The translations under genes were made by a program, and so were the position numbers. Below the pieces are notes generated by a model that saw only the letters and a program-made list of their open reading frames with translations, ran no database searches and was not told where the DNA came from. Source: Trifolium pratense (taxonomy: Eukaryota; Streptophyta; Magnoliopsida; Fabales; Fabaceae). From it: DNA of 64,000 bases. Positions 9,362-19,564 of this stretch are shown here, in pieces. Location of the stretch: the NCBI RefSeq assembly GCF_020283565.1, contig NC_060059.1, positions 40,664,338 through 40,728,337 of the forward strand, in the 5' to 3' direction. Within the stretch, counting starts at the first letter, position 1. Each line of letters opens with the position of its first letter.

Positions 9362-12300
9362 TTGACTGTTAAGTATGTCTTGAAATCTTGGTTACAAGAA
9401 GTTGAAGTTTTTTTTCAGGTTCAAAAGTCATGGTACATTTGTTAGTGTACATTTGTAACATGGTGAGTATGTAAGGATTATAATGAAGTTATGGTTATTT
9501 TACAAAAATTATAGTACATATAATTTTGACAAACACAATGTCTCTCTTTTGTTAATTAATTTACGTTGTGTTTCGTTCCGCGTCTCTTAAAACGTGACAG
9601 AAAATCACGACACAGTGAAAAGGTACACTTTGTAGCTTTTGTAAATAGGTGAAAACCCATGTGAACGGATTGAACGCGGGTTAGGTGTAGTGAAAAACGC
9701 GAAACCAAACGAAGGTTTAGTCTGCACAAAATTGCTAAAACACAATCGTAACTTTTTTTACAACTTCAATACATTCAAAAACTATTATAACATTGTCTCA
9801 TAAGATTAATTCTGTTGATAACTACTATAGATATTATTAGAGGATCAAAATTTGTACTTTAAATTTCACACTTCTTCATACAATCTAATCAGTAGCCTAC
9901 TGGATTAAAAAAATAAATGTATATTACAGCATGAGTATTAAGATAACGTCCATAAAAAAATATCACAATGACGATTTATTAACTAGAAACGCTTATAGCA
10001 TTGTGAAAATAATCAATGAACTTACTGTTTTTGTAAAATTAAAAAAAGGAACTTATTGTTTCTTGGGGCCCAATATGACCCAACTCATAAGTCCTCAAAT
10101 CCCTACATAATATGTTATGTACGATATATTCTTTTCGCGCCCTGTAGATTTCCTCTTGCCCCCCCTACTTAACTAGTCGACACTCTTTATATATAAAATG
10201 TCAAGATTTTACACATTTACTATTTAAGTAGAAAAATAAAAGTTTGCTACTTAACTAATTGACACCTTATATATACATTAAATTTTCAAGATTTTACATT
10301 GTTCTCTACTTAAGTAGAAAACTATGTTAAAAAAAATAGAGTAGAAAACTGTATTAACTACTTAACTAGCTAACACCTCATCTATATGATTTTTTTAGGA
10401 TTTTTCACGTTCACCTTCTAGAAGGTTGCATGAAACATGTTTTTACTAAAACAATTTTGTATTCTTAAGTTATTTATGTTTTTTTATATATTAATGTTCC
10501 TCAAGATTCTAGAGCTAGTGTGAAGGAAGACATTGTCGCAAGTACCTAACAATCAGGGGCGGATTTGTGTGTATTACATTGGGGGCTCAAGCTCCCACAA
10601 GGCAATATATTAATATTGGTTTAGAATTTTGATCATTAAGTAGATAGGATATATTAATCCTCGTAAATGCACGACTTGGTGACAATGGAGATCCAAAAAA
10701 ATAAAAATAAATAATAATAATATGATAGTTGGGCCATATATTGGCCGACTACACTGTAATCACTAATTTTTTATTGTATACAGTCCTAATCCATATTTTT
10801 AACTTTATATATTCAAAGGACATTTCAATAGTTATATAAGTTTTAAGGGTGAGAGCACAGTTCTGGGGGCGAAAAATAAATTCTTCACAATATCATATAC
10901 TTAAACTAAGCAACCCTAGCTTATAGCCCAAGTCCAATAAAGAAGAGTTTCCTAGTTCATCTTAAATTGCTTTTTAGGCCCCTATCATGCTACAGGCCCC
11001 CCAAAACACAAAAATACTCTTAAATTTTAACCCAATTTGGTTTGCAACCTAGAATCCAAAATAGATATAGGTTCGGAACGATATAGGTTCGGAACTTACG
11101 TTCCAAAATGGGTGATTCTAGTCGTCCTGCCAAACCAGTAAGCCACCACCTCATTTGACCACCACATGACACAAGCTTTATCGCCTTCTTCGGTCTACCC
11201 ATTTGTTCAAATTAAAAATTTGTCTAAAATAACAATCCATTTAACACGTTCAATGAATTGAAGTTCCTTGACTCAACAAGTTACCAATTTGATAAAAAAA
11301 AAAAAAAAAGAGGTTAAGATAATAATATTTTTTTATACTCAATTAATATCAAGGCTAAGATAAAAAAAAAAAAAAAAAACACTAGTATAAACTCAATTAA
11401 TATCAACTTGAAATTTCATTGAGTTCAAGCAGATAATAATATTTTTTAAAAAAATGTTTTAGAAGAATTCGAGTTTAATTTATAATGGAAATAATTTTTA
11501 AGTATATTTTATTTATCTCACTTGATTAATAAAAAGTTATTATTCTATCCGATTCTTTTTATAATGAACATTTTGAAGAAAAAAAATTAGTCATTTTTAT
11601 AAAAAACACTCTTTAAATTTATTATTTATTAAATGCACAATTTATTTGTATCCTCTTTAAATAAAATTAAATAATTCATTTCAATGCTAGTGCATTGAGT
11701 GTTAATTTTGGAATAAAACATAAAATTCTAAAATTATTAATGAGAAAAATTAGTTTTTCCGGTCAGTGTATTTTTATCGAATGGTGTATTTGATAATTAT
11801 TAGTTCTTTCAATGTTCATCCTATGATACACGAATACTCTATTTAAGGGAGAGTACCAGTATCAGGTATGTACTCGTACTGAGTAAGTATCCGTACCTTA
11901 ATTTATGCACATATACACATATACGTATATTAATTTTTTTTAAAATATCGTACTCCGTAATCGATGGTACCCGTACCGCACTGCCACACCTAGGCAACGT
12001 AGCTCGTCACACAGTCAAGTTTTTTTATTTTTTATTTTAAGGAACAGTCAAGTTGTACGTATATTTTTATTAAATTTCATAAGATTTTTATTACAGTTAG
12101 TACATCACAGGTGTACTTTTTAAATAAAGAAGACATTTTAAATGAAGAAGACTCGGCACATATTGTTTTGTTTTCTTATATTACCTTTAGCTTTGCCTTA
12201 AACATATTGTTTGTTTTCTATTATAAGAAAATAAAAATTAAGTTTATTAAATAAGTAAGGTATCTTATCTGTATATTATTAGTTAGATATATTAATTATT

Positions 12301-13009
12301 AAATAAATTGAATTCTATTTCTTCTTATAATAGAGATTGAAGAGAGTATGATATGAATTTAACTTCTTTAAAATGAAAATTCATTTTAGTCTAAAATAAA
12401 TAATATCAATTTTTTATAAAAAAATCAAATTTATATATTATTAGCGGCCTATGCAGCCGCGACTGCTTGTGTCTAACTTATGTCAAAAAAAAAATATGTC
12501 TTATATGTTATGGTCAGTTTGTTAATAAAAAAAATTTGCCGCTAAAAAAAATGTGTCTTATATTATGGTGAGTTTGTTAATAAAAGATTTTTGTTGCTAC
12601 AAAAAAAACAAAAATATTGTTGGTATTATAAAAAGTCCACATCAAAACTCTTGTATCTTTTTTATATATAGTATAAAAGAATAAATAAGTATGTTATAAT
12701 AAATTATGGGTAAATTTACATTTGGGATCTTTTATCTTATGCATATTATATTCATCTTTTGTTTTTTTTTTCTCTTTCCCATCAAATTGGTCATTTATCT
12801 TTATAAATATTTACACATTAATTTTTTATCTTATTTATTTGTAACATATTTGTCCTTTAACGCTTTATTTTTTTTTTCAAGTTTGGTAAATTTTGAGTTT
12901 AATGAAAATTGTGGATTTTAATTTTAGAGTTTAGAAGAACAAAGCAAACATAATACATAGATTCATACATACATGACATACACGATGAATATGAGATTAT
13001 GAACAAGAT
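9362..13009. other. Gene-free AT-rich spacer
   Basis: No gene could be supported on either strand. The only structure I can name is the diverged tandem repeat at 10164-10410 and a stretch from about 10552 starting CAGGGGCGGATTTG, which resembles a hAT-type end but has no matching partner or duplication that I can find. Long A and T runs occur at 11293-11310 and 11360-11380. Confidence 0.6.
10164..10410. repeat. Three diverged tandem units
   Basis: CTACTTAACTAG/ATT(C)GACACC-type starts recur near 10164, 10250 and 10360, each followed after an AT-rich part by a CAAGATTTTACA-like segment (GGATTTTTCACG in the third). The units are roughly 85-105 bp and clearly diverged, so the duplication is old. 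Function unknown. Confidence 0.55.
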
Positions 13010-13026
13010 GAATGTTCATCATTATT

Positions 13027-13149
13027 AACCCACTTGAGTTGGTGCATTGGTATTGGCTTAGGACCTGGGAGTGTGCTCATCTTGAGGTCTGAGGTTCGAT
13101 TCTCTCTGACGCCAATTTGAGTGGGCTAATTTAGCTTCTTCAAAAAAAA
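13027..13149 (+). mobile_element. tRNA-derived SINE with perfect 17-bp target duplication
   Basis: GAATGTTCATCATTATT occurs at 13010-13026 and again at 13150-13166, framing a 123-bp body. The body starts AACCCACTTGAGTTGG, has a box-A-like GGTGCATTGGTATTGGC, a box B GAGGTTCGATTCTC, and a short A-run before the second duplication. These are the marks of target-primed insertion of a pol III transcript. It differs in sequence from the other SINE groups in the window. Confidence 0.8.
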
Positions 13150-13423
13150 GAATGTTCATCATTATTTATGGTTTTCTAAAATGTTTCAATCCATTCACAT
13201 GTGTCCTTGTTTCAAACCTTTCATCTTATTACGAATAAATAAGAGAAATGATTAACTCGTACATGTCTGTAAAGATAAAGAATCCCCATGAGAAAAAATA
13301 AGATACAAAATTAATCATGTACTTTTATGACGATCAAAAACCAATTATAAAAAAAAAGAGATAAATAATATATATTGTAAATAAATAATAAGGTAAGATA
13401 AATGACCCATATTATAATTTGGA

Positions 13424-14375
13424 AAATGCTAAATAGTGTCCCTAAGGGTGTACATAGATTGGGCAAATTCGGTCGATCCGGTCAAACCCACCCAATCCAA
13501 CTCAAAAAAGTGGGTTGGGTCGGGTAAGTGGGTGGATATGAATTTCAAAAAACCTAAAAACCGGACCCAACCCAAAAAACCTACTAACCCACTAGTGCTA
13601 TGTTTCTTGAAATTTTTTTATGAAAATACTAAAGATTTTTTCATTTGATTATTAAATATTTTTATATTGAAAATGAGTTATACTATTTTTTACGAAAATA
13701 AAAAAGATTGAATAATTTTTATGAACAAATATGATAATTTTTCGCATTATTTTTTTAAAATTTAAAAAAATTGAATAATTTTCATAAACAAATATAGTGA
13801 TTAATGGTTTAGTCATTTGATATTAAAAAAAAGCAAAAACATCATTTGGATAAGACGCTATCCAACCCGTAAATTAGTAGATTTACACAAAAAAATGGGT
13901 GATTATTTTTTATAGTGAAAAAAAGTTAGCATATTTTTCAAGAAAATACATTGATTGAGTTAATTTTTATGAAAAAATATGATGATTCAACATTTAGATA
14001 TTTAATATAAAAAAATAGAAAAATAATTTGGGTAACCCACAACCCAACTGAATCCAACCCGGAAATTAGTGGATTTGCCCAACCCGGTCCAATGTTATAA
14101 CGGGTGGTTATTTTACTAAACCCAACCCGGAGTATCATATGTAGTTTGGGTTTTGGTTAAACCCAACCCAATCCGGCCCACGTACACCCCTAAGTGTCCC
14201 CACTCCCCATGGCACTCTTAAACATTTTAAATAGTACTCCATTTTTTTAAATTTTTATGAAAATGTGTGAAGTCAACACATTAAAAATTAAAATATTTTA
14301 CTTTTTTGAATAAATTATTTTTTAAATGAATACTTAAAAAGTGTCCGGAAACCCTGTTTAACAAGACTCTTATAA
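13424..14375. mobile_element. Older MITE split by a hAT insertion
   Basis: The left flank (AAAATGCTAAATAGTGTCCC) and the right flank (from 14193, CCCCATGGCACTCTTAAAC onward, including GAAGTCAACACATT) match the two halves of the GC-palindrome MITE family at 408-572 and 20256-20345. The hAT element 13443-14192 lies exactly inside its left end. The right boundary is approximate. Confidence 0.5.
13443..14192. mobile_element. Non-autonomous hAT element, 750 bp, 8-bp target duplication
   Basis: The ends are TAAGGGTGTAC on the left and GTACACCCCTA on the right, an inverted repeat typical of one plant hAT group. AGTGTCCC flanks both sides exactly (13435-13442 and 14193-14200), the 8-bp duplication of hAT transposons. 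Subterminal regions are full of repeated CCCAACCC/GGGTTGGGT motifs. The centre is AT-rich and encodes no transposase. Confidence 0.82.
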
Positions 14376-14391
14376 TTTTGCTAAAATTATA

Positions 14392-14674
14392 CTCCCTCCA
14401 CACCACAATATAAGTCATTTTTGGCTAAATTACACAAATTAAGAAATATAATTAATGTTGTATGGAAAAGAGAAATTTTAAGTTAGTTTACAGAATTGTC
14501 CTTCTTTAATGATACAAGAAAGATAAATTGAAGAAATGAAAGAAGAAAGAATAATAAATAGTTAAAGGTATAATAGAAAGAAAAAAAATTAAATGTTTCA
14601 TTGATAATGTAAAATGATTTATAATTTAGTACAATTTTTTTTTCTAGTGACTTATAATTGGGTACAGAGGGGAG
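14392..14674. mobile_element. Stowaway (Tc1/mariner) MITE, 283 bp
   Basis: Ends CTCCCTCCACACCACAATATAAG and ...CTTATAATTGGGTACAGAGGGGAG are complementary and are flanked by TA on both sides (14390-14391, 14675-14676), the Stowaway signature. It lies about 620 bp before the F-box gene start. Confidence 0.85.
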
Positions 14675-14697
14675 TACTAACAAAAATGTACAGTATT

Positions 14698-14830
14698 TTT
14701 TTTTTGTCAAGTAGCCTAGTGGCTAGAAAATTCACCTTAAAGGTGAATTAGTGGAGTGTCCCGGGTTTGAACCCGGGCTCCTGCACATATAGTGCGATAT
14801 CCCTACCAACTGAGATAAGCTCACGGGGAC
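14698..14830 (-). mobile_element. tRNA-derived SINE, minus orientation, perfect 18-bp target duplication
   Basis: ACAAAAATGTACAGTATT is present at 14680-14697 and 14831-14848. On the minus strand the body reads GTCCCCGTGAGCTTATCTCAGTTGG (box A region), then CCCGGGTTCAAACCCGGG (box B region), then AAGGTGAATTTTCTAGCCAC and ends in a short A-tail. Shares its sequence with the SINE group at 25.0, 27.0, 40.7, 42.2, 43.1 and 52.4 kb. Located about 450 bp upstream of the F-box gene. Confidence 0.88.
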
Positions 14831-15172
14831 ACAAAAATGTACAGTATTATGTATGTATGTGTGTATATCGTATATACGGTGCTTGGTGCATGACTTTTCT
14901 TTTGTGAGTTTTGTGCGCTGCGTTCCGTTGTATCTTCTTGACTTCTTCTATCTATAAGCCTGCAAGCTCTGTCAAATTCACACGTGTCAGAAAACCAGAC
15001 GCATCCCCCACGGCAACCCAATGAGGTCAGTCATACCCTATCATTTTGTCCACTATATCGAGTCTCACACCAAACACATCGCTACCAAAAAAACCAAACT
15101 CAAAATGAAATGAATTGAATTGAACATTGTTTTCAAATCCGCAATTACCACTTTCTGAAACAACAACGATAG

Positions 15173-15193
15173 AAAGAAAGAAAGAAAGAAAAA
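15173..15193 (+). repeat. (GAAA)n tract in the 5' leader
   Basis: About five GAAA units about 110 bp before the F-box start codon, probably within its 5' untranslated region. GA-rich leaders are common in plants. Confidence 0.6.
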
Positions 15194-15298
15194 ACATGTT
15201 CAACCTCAAAGACGTTATTCAGTGACAGAGAGAGTAACCACAACTTTCAATCTCAGCCGTTCGTTTGTTCGTTCTATCTTCTTCATCAACAGTCGTGG

Positions 15299-16942
15299 AT
15301 GGGCCAAGCAGCTTCCACGGCCACCGTCGCCGCTAACCGCCGGGAAAGCCTACAAGTTAACCGATCTATAAACTCCACAAAAACTAACAGATCTACTGCT
15401 TTGGTTTCGCCGATGGTCGCCGGTGAAGACGACGATGTTTTAGATCCAGTTAACGGTGACGGTGGCGGTGGCAGTGGAGTTGTAAACTCCGATTATATAT
15501 CAGATCTACCTGACGAATGCTTAGCGATTGTGTTTCAGTCACTTTGTCCCGCTGATCGGAACCAGTGTTCACTCGTTTGCCGGCGGTGGTTTTACGTTGA
15601 AGGACAGAGTCGTCAACGACTTTCGTTAAACGCGAAACTCGATCTTCTTCCGGTAATTCCTTCTCTCTTTGATCGATTTGATTCAGTGACGAAATTAGCG
15701 CTTAAATGCGATCGTAGATCTGTTAGTATAAGAGATGAAGCTCTTGTTATAATCTCCGAGCGTTGCCCCAATCTCACGCGCCTTAAACTCCGCGCGTGTC
15801 GTGAACTTACTGATGCTGGAATGGAAGCTTTTGCTAAGAATTGTAAAGGTTTGAAGAAATTATCGTGTGGATCTTGTACTTTTGGATCTAAAGGTATGAA
15901 CGCTGTGCTTGATAATTGTGCTGCACTTGAGGAGCTTTCGGTGAAGCGTCTCCGTGGAATTGCGGAGACTGCGGTGGCTGATCCGATTGGGCCGGGTGTT
16001 GCTGCGGCGTCGCTTAAGACGATATGTTTGAAAGAGCTTTATAATGGACAGTGTTTTGGTTCTTTGATTCTTGGTGCTAAGAATCTAAAGACTTTGAAGC
16101 TTTTTCGATGCTCGGGTGATTGGGATACACTTTTTACGCTAATGGCAGAACGAGTTAGGAGCATGATTGTTGAAGTTCACTTTGAGAGGCTTCAGATCAG
16201 TGATATTGGATTGCAAGCTATTTCCAATTGTTCAAATTTGGAGATTTTGCATCTTGTTAAGACACCTGAGTGCACTGATATGGGACTTGTTGCAATTGCA
16301 GAACGGTGTAAGTTGTTGAGGAAGCTTCATATTGATGGGTGGAAAGCGAATCGGATTGGTGATGTAGGGTTAATTGCTGTTGCTAAGTTTTGCCCTAATT
16401 TACAAGAATTGGTGCTTATTGGTGTTAACCCTACGAAAGCGAGTTTGGAAATGTTGGCAGCTAATTGCCCTAATTTAGAGAGGTTGGCTTTGTGTGCAAG
16501 TGATACTGTTGGTGATCCTGAGATATCATGCATTGCTGCAAAGTGTTTAGCTTTGAAGAAACTCTGCATTAAGAGTTGTCCTGTTACTGATCAAGGGATG
16601 GAAGCTTTGGCAAATGGGTGTCCCAATTTGGTGAAAGTGAAGGTTAAGAAATGTAAGGGTGTTACAGTTGAGGGTGGTGATTGGTTGAGGCGCTCTAGAG
16701 GATCGGTTGCTGTTAATTTGGATACAGTCGAAGCAGAACTTCAAGATGCTAGTGATGGTGGAGCACAAGACAATGGTATAGAATTTCCTCCGATGCCTAC
16801 AACGGCAAATATTGCATCGAGAAGTACCGTTCGATCGAGTTCATTCAAGCAAAGGTTAGGGCTTTTGTCCGGGAGGAACATAGTTGCTAGTACTTTGAGA
16901 AGATGGTCCTCCGGTGGTAGCACTAGTGCCCGCCATGGTTAG
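15299..16942 (+). CDS. F-box/LRR protein, VFB/SKIP2-like
   Basis: Intronless, 547 residues. After a low-complexity N-terminus starting MGQAAS (a possible N-myristoylation context, inference) the F-box covers about residues 66-106 (YISDLPDECLAIVFQSL...CSLVCRRW). Leucine-rich repeats of the AMN1/FBXL type fill about 110-480, with repeats such as CPNLTRLKLRACRELTDAG and CPNLVKVKVKKCKGVT. The C-terminal 70 residues are Ser/Arg-rich. In the family the F-box binds SKP1/ASK and the repeats select substrates for SCF ubiquitin ligases; Arabidopsis VFB proteins and SKIP2 have the same plan, single exon and about the same length. The start is the first in-frame ATG, in a plausible leader. A poly(A) signal candidate AATAAA lies at 17409. 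Confidence 0.93.
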   Translation: MGQAASTATVAANRRESLQVNRSINSTKTNRSTALVSPMVAGEDDDVLDPVNGDGGGGSGVVNSDYISDLPDECLAIVFQSLCPADRNQCSLVCRRWFYVEGQSRQRLSLNAKLDLLPVIPSLFDRFDSVTKLALKCDRRSVSIRDEALVIISERCPNLTRLKLRACRELTDAGMEAFAKNCKGLKKLSCGSCTFGSKGMNAVLDNCAALEELSVKRLRGIAETAVADPIGPGVAAASLKTICLKELYNGQCFGSLILGAKNLKTLKLFRCSGDWDTLFTLMAERVRSMIVEVHFERLQISDIGLQAISNCSNLEILHLVKTPECTDMGLVAIAERCKLLRKLHIDGWKANRIGDVGLIAVAKFCPNLQELVLIGVNPTKASLEMLAANCPNLERLALCASDTVGDPEISCIAAKCLALKKLCIKSCPVTDQGMEALANGCPNLVKVKVKKCKGVTVEGGDWLRRSRGSVAVNLDTVEAELQDASDGGAQDNGIEFPPMPTTANIASRSTVRSSSFKQRLGLLSGRNIVASTLRRWSSGGSTSARHG

Positions 16943-17108
16943 AGACAGAGCATAAGGAAGCTTGCTGTCTTTGACCATTTTTCAATATTATTATTGCTGT
17001 ATTGTATCATTTGATTATCTATATCTTGTATTTTACATTTGAAATTTATGCCGTGTGATGTTATTTGTTGTCTTCTGAATCAAATCTTCACGCGGTTGAA
17101 GTGTCGAT

Positions 17109-17150
17109 GGCATTTTCCCCCTCTATGTTGGCATTTTCCCCCTCTATGTT
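17109..17150 (+). repeat. 21-bp direct duplication in the 3' region of the F-box gene
   Basis: GGCATTTTCCCCCTCTATGTT occurs twice in a row, about 170 bp after the stop codon. Looks like a simple slippage duplication. Confidence 0.8.
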
Positions 17151-17408
17151 GGTGCTATACTTTGATAAACTCACTCAATGTCCTCTCTTATCCCTTGTTT
17201 ATCATGTATTGTTTGTTTGATTCTTCTCTTGACTGGATTCCTAGATTTAATGGATTGGAAACAACAATGTGTATAGGAGGATCTCGGAGGTTAAGGATGT
17301 TTGGTTTTTGTATGATTTATGATTGTTGTGTCTATTTTTCAAACTATAGCATTGTATCAGATTTTGATAGTGAATGGCAGAAGATATTATTTGTATTTGG
17401 GAAATACT

Positions 17409-17414
17409 AATAAA
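17409..17414 (+). terminator. Candidate poly(A) signal of the F-box gene
   Basis: AATAAA about 470 bp after the stop codon. Plant signals are loose, so this is only the best match. Confidence 0.35.
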
Positions 17415-18425
17415 GATTGATAATTTGTAAGACTCTCGAGAGGATCTATAATCAATAGTGAGGATCTAAGTGGATTGCTTAACTCGATTTTTTATGGACA
17501 TTAACCCGAAATGTGATGTAGGATTTAAGCAATATGATTAACTTCACCCATTTTTACTTGCCTCACAATTAACCACACATTACATATTTATATACTCTTC
17601 CTTTAATTTTTCAACCATCAATCACACACACAACAAGAACGGGTTTTTCACAAACATTAAAATGTTAAGCAACCAACTTTTGAGATTGTCTATATAGATA
17701 CGGCTCTTAATTTTAAGTTCTTGATGCTCCATGATGAAAAGTTATAAGAAGTTTAATTTTCAACGAAATGGTAAAGGTACATTGGAGATGCTTAGGGAGT
17801 GAACAAAATATGGCTTAGTTTTGTTGTGCACAAGTGACACAAGTGTTATGCAATACTATTTTACTTGAATTTATTGTTTTAACGTAGAAAATAATATTTG
17901 TGCATAATGCAATACTAGGTACAAAATATCTCTTAAAGTTCAGCTACCTTTGATATTTTCCAAAGGTCACGAAATTACAAATTTGATGAAGTCTCACGAT
18001 TGTGATCTTGCAAATCTTTGGGGCCAAAGAATCGTGCATTAAATGCAATTACACGATTTGGATTGTTAAATTTAAGATAGGATTGTCCACGTCTTGACTT
18101 AATAAATCGTCTAAAATACTTACAAAGTTATGCAAAATTGTCTATAATCTTTGTTTTCTTGCTCCGTCCAAAATATGCTTAACTGAGGTCCACAACTAGC
18201 ATATCCTTGACTCCTCAATTGTATCCTTTTGATGATGAGGATAGCTATAGATCTGATGGTAGGGCTTTGATATTCCCTCTCTTTGATCACAACAGAATAG
18301 TCAAGATGATTTTTGTCAAAAAAAGAGAATGGTCATACATATTTGTACCCAAAACAAGAAGAGAAAGAATAATCATACATACCAGAAGAGAAAGAATAAT
18401 CATACCGACACATTTTAAACATGTA
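17415..18425. other. Gene-free spacer
   Basis: No exon structure, repeat with clear ends or RNA gene could be supported here. Short open frames near 18207-18464 lack any recognisable motif. Confidence 0.5.
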
Positions 18426-18564
18426 CTCCCTCCGGCCTCATATGTAAGCAAAAATCTTTTTTAGATTCATTGAAAATGGATTTATTTAGTCTAAAGTATA
18501 GACCAAATACTTTTTCAATGAATATAAAAATGCTACTTTTGCTTACATATGAGGCCGAAGGGAG
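18426..18564. mobile_element. Stowaway MITE, 139 bp
   Basis: Starts CTCCCTCCGGCCTCATATG and ends with the complement (CATATGAGGCCGAAGGGAG), flanked by TA (18424-18425 and 18565-18566). The arms are nearly perfect over about 55 bp with the ATTCATTGAAAA core typical of this group. A decayed relative lies at 28795-28936. Confidence 0.9.
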
Positions 18565-18662
18565 TATATTTGAGATCCCTCAATTTGAAATCCTTGCATA
18601 TATTCATTCCCTGCTTGCAAATTCGACAGATCAAATTCATTTTCATAATTTACTAGGTTGCT

Positions 18663-18800
18663 GTGTTTGGTTGAGTGGAAGAAAATGGGGAGAAAAACTT
18701 GGAAAACGATGAATGAACTTATATTAAAGTTTAATCCAAATACATTCTTCGATTTTCGTATTTTCCTTCATTTCTCCTTTCCTTCCACCCAATCAAACAC
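18663..18800. repeat. MITE-like inverted repeat
   Basis: GTGTTTGGTTGAGTGGAAG at the left is complementary to CTTCCACCCAATCAAACAC at the right (two mismatches), with GGGGAGAAA/TTTCTCC pairing inside. Size and end sequence fit a Tourist- or hAT-like MITE, but I find no clean target duplication. Confidence 0.5.
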
Positions 18801-18940
18801 TTTCAAACACTTTCGGGTCAAGACTTTATTTTTAGCAGGGAAATATACACTGCAATCTGAAAAATGTTCAAGACGTTATTTTCTAAATTCTCAAAAGTTA
18901 AGTATTACGAATTTTAGATAAATTATATATTGTATTTGCC

Positions 18941-19051
18941 CAAAATTCCAATAAATTATTTATAGATTTACTACTATGTGAATATAATTTCTTTGTCCAA
19001 AATTCTAGTAAATTATTTATAGATTTACTACTATAGGAATATAATTTCATA
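18941..19051. repeat. 57-bp tandem duplication
   Basis: CAAAATTC(C/T)A(A/G)TAAATTATTTATAGATTTACTACTAT-type units start at 18941 and 18998 and are nearly identical, implying a fairly recent duplication just downstream of the MPDU1-like gene. Confidence 0.7.
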
Positions 19052-19564
19052 AAGTTACGACAATTTTTCTTCACACATGAATTTCCTCACTTGTAAGCAT
19101 GCAGATGAAATTATAGCTTTTATTCCGAGCTCAAACCAAAAGCCCTTTGTTTTACGCTGCTATTATTTCATCAAGAACAAATGTATGCATATATATTAGT
19201 ACTTGATTAATTCATCCCACAAGGACTAATCAGTTTGAATGAATAATAAATCACATGGTCATATAAAGAGAAATGGAACTACGAGAAAGATATTCTTACA
19301 ACGAACCTTTAAATTATCGTGTGATAGACAACAGATAATCAAGCATAAGAATTACAGGTTCTAAAATATAATGACAACATACACCTGTTACTTATGCACC
19401 CTTGGCTACCATAAAATGGTCCACCCATCAGCACATGAAAATCCATAAAAAGTTCGGTGGGTAAATTTAAGACTGATAAAATTATGTGTATCGCATGTGC
19501 ATGCAGCAGCGCCTGTTGAGAGATGAACATGATGAAGGGATATAGAGAATCCCATATAGTTCTA

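Noticed and set aside
10552..10990. hAT-like element starting CAGGGGCGGATTTG
   Set aside because: No matching right end or 8-bp duplication could be found.
17039..17410. 123-codon open frame after the F-box gene
   Set aside because: It lies in the probable 3' untranslated region, contains a 21-bp duplication and has no domain.
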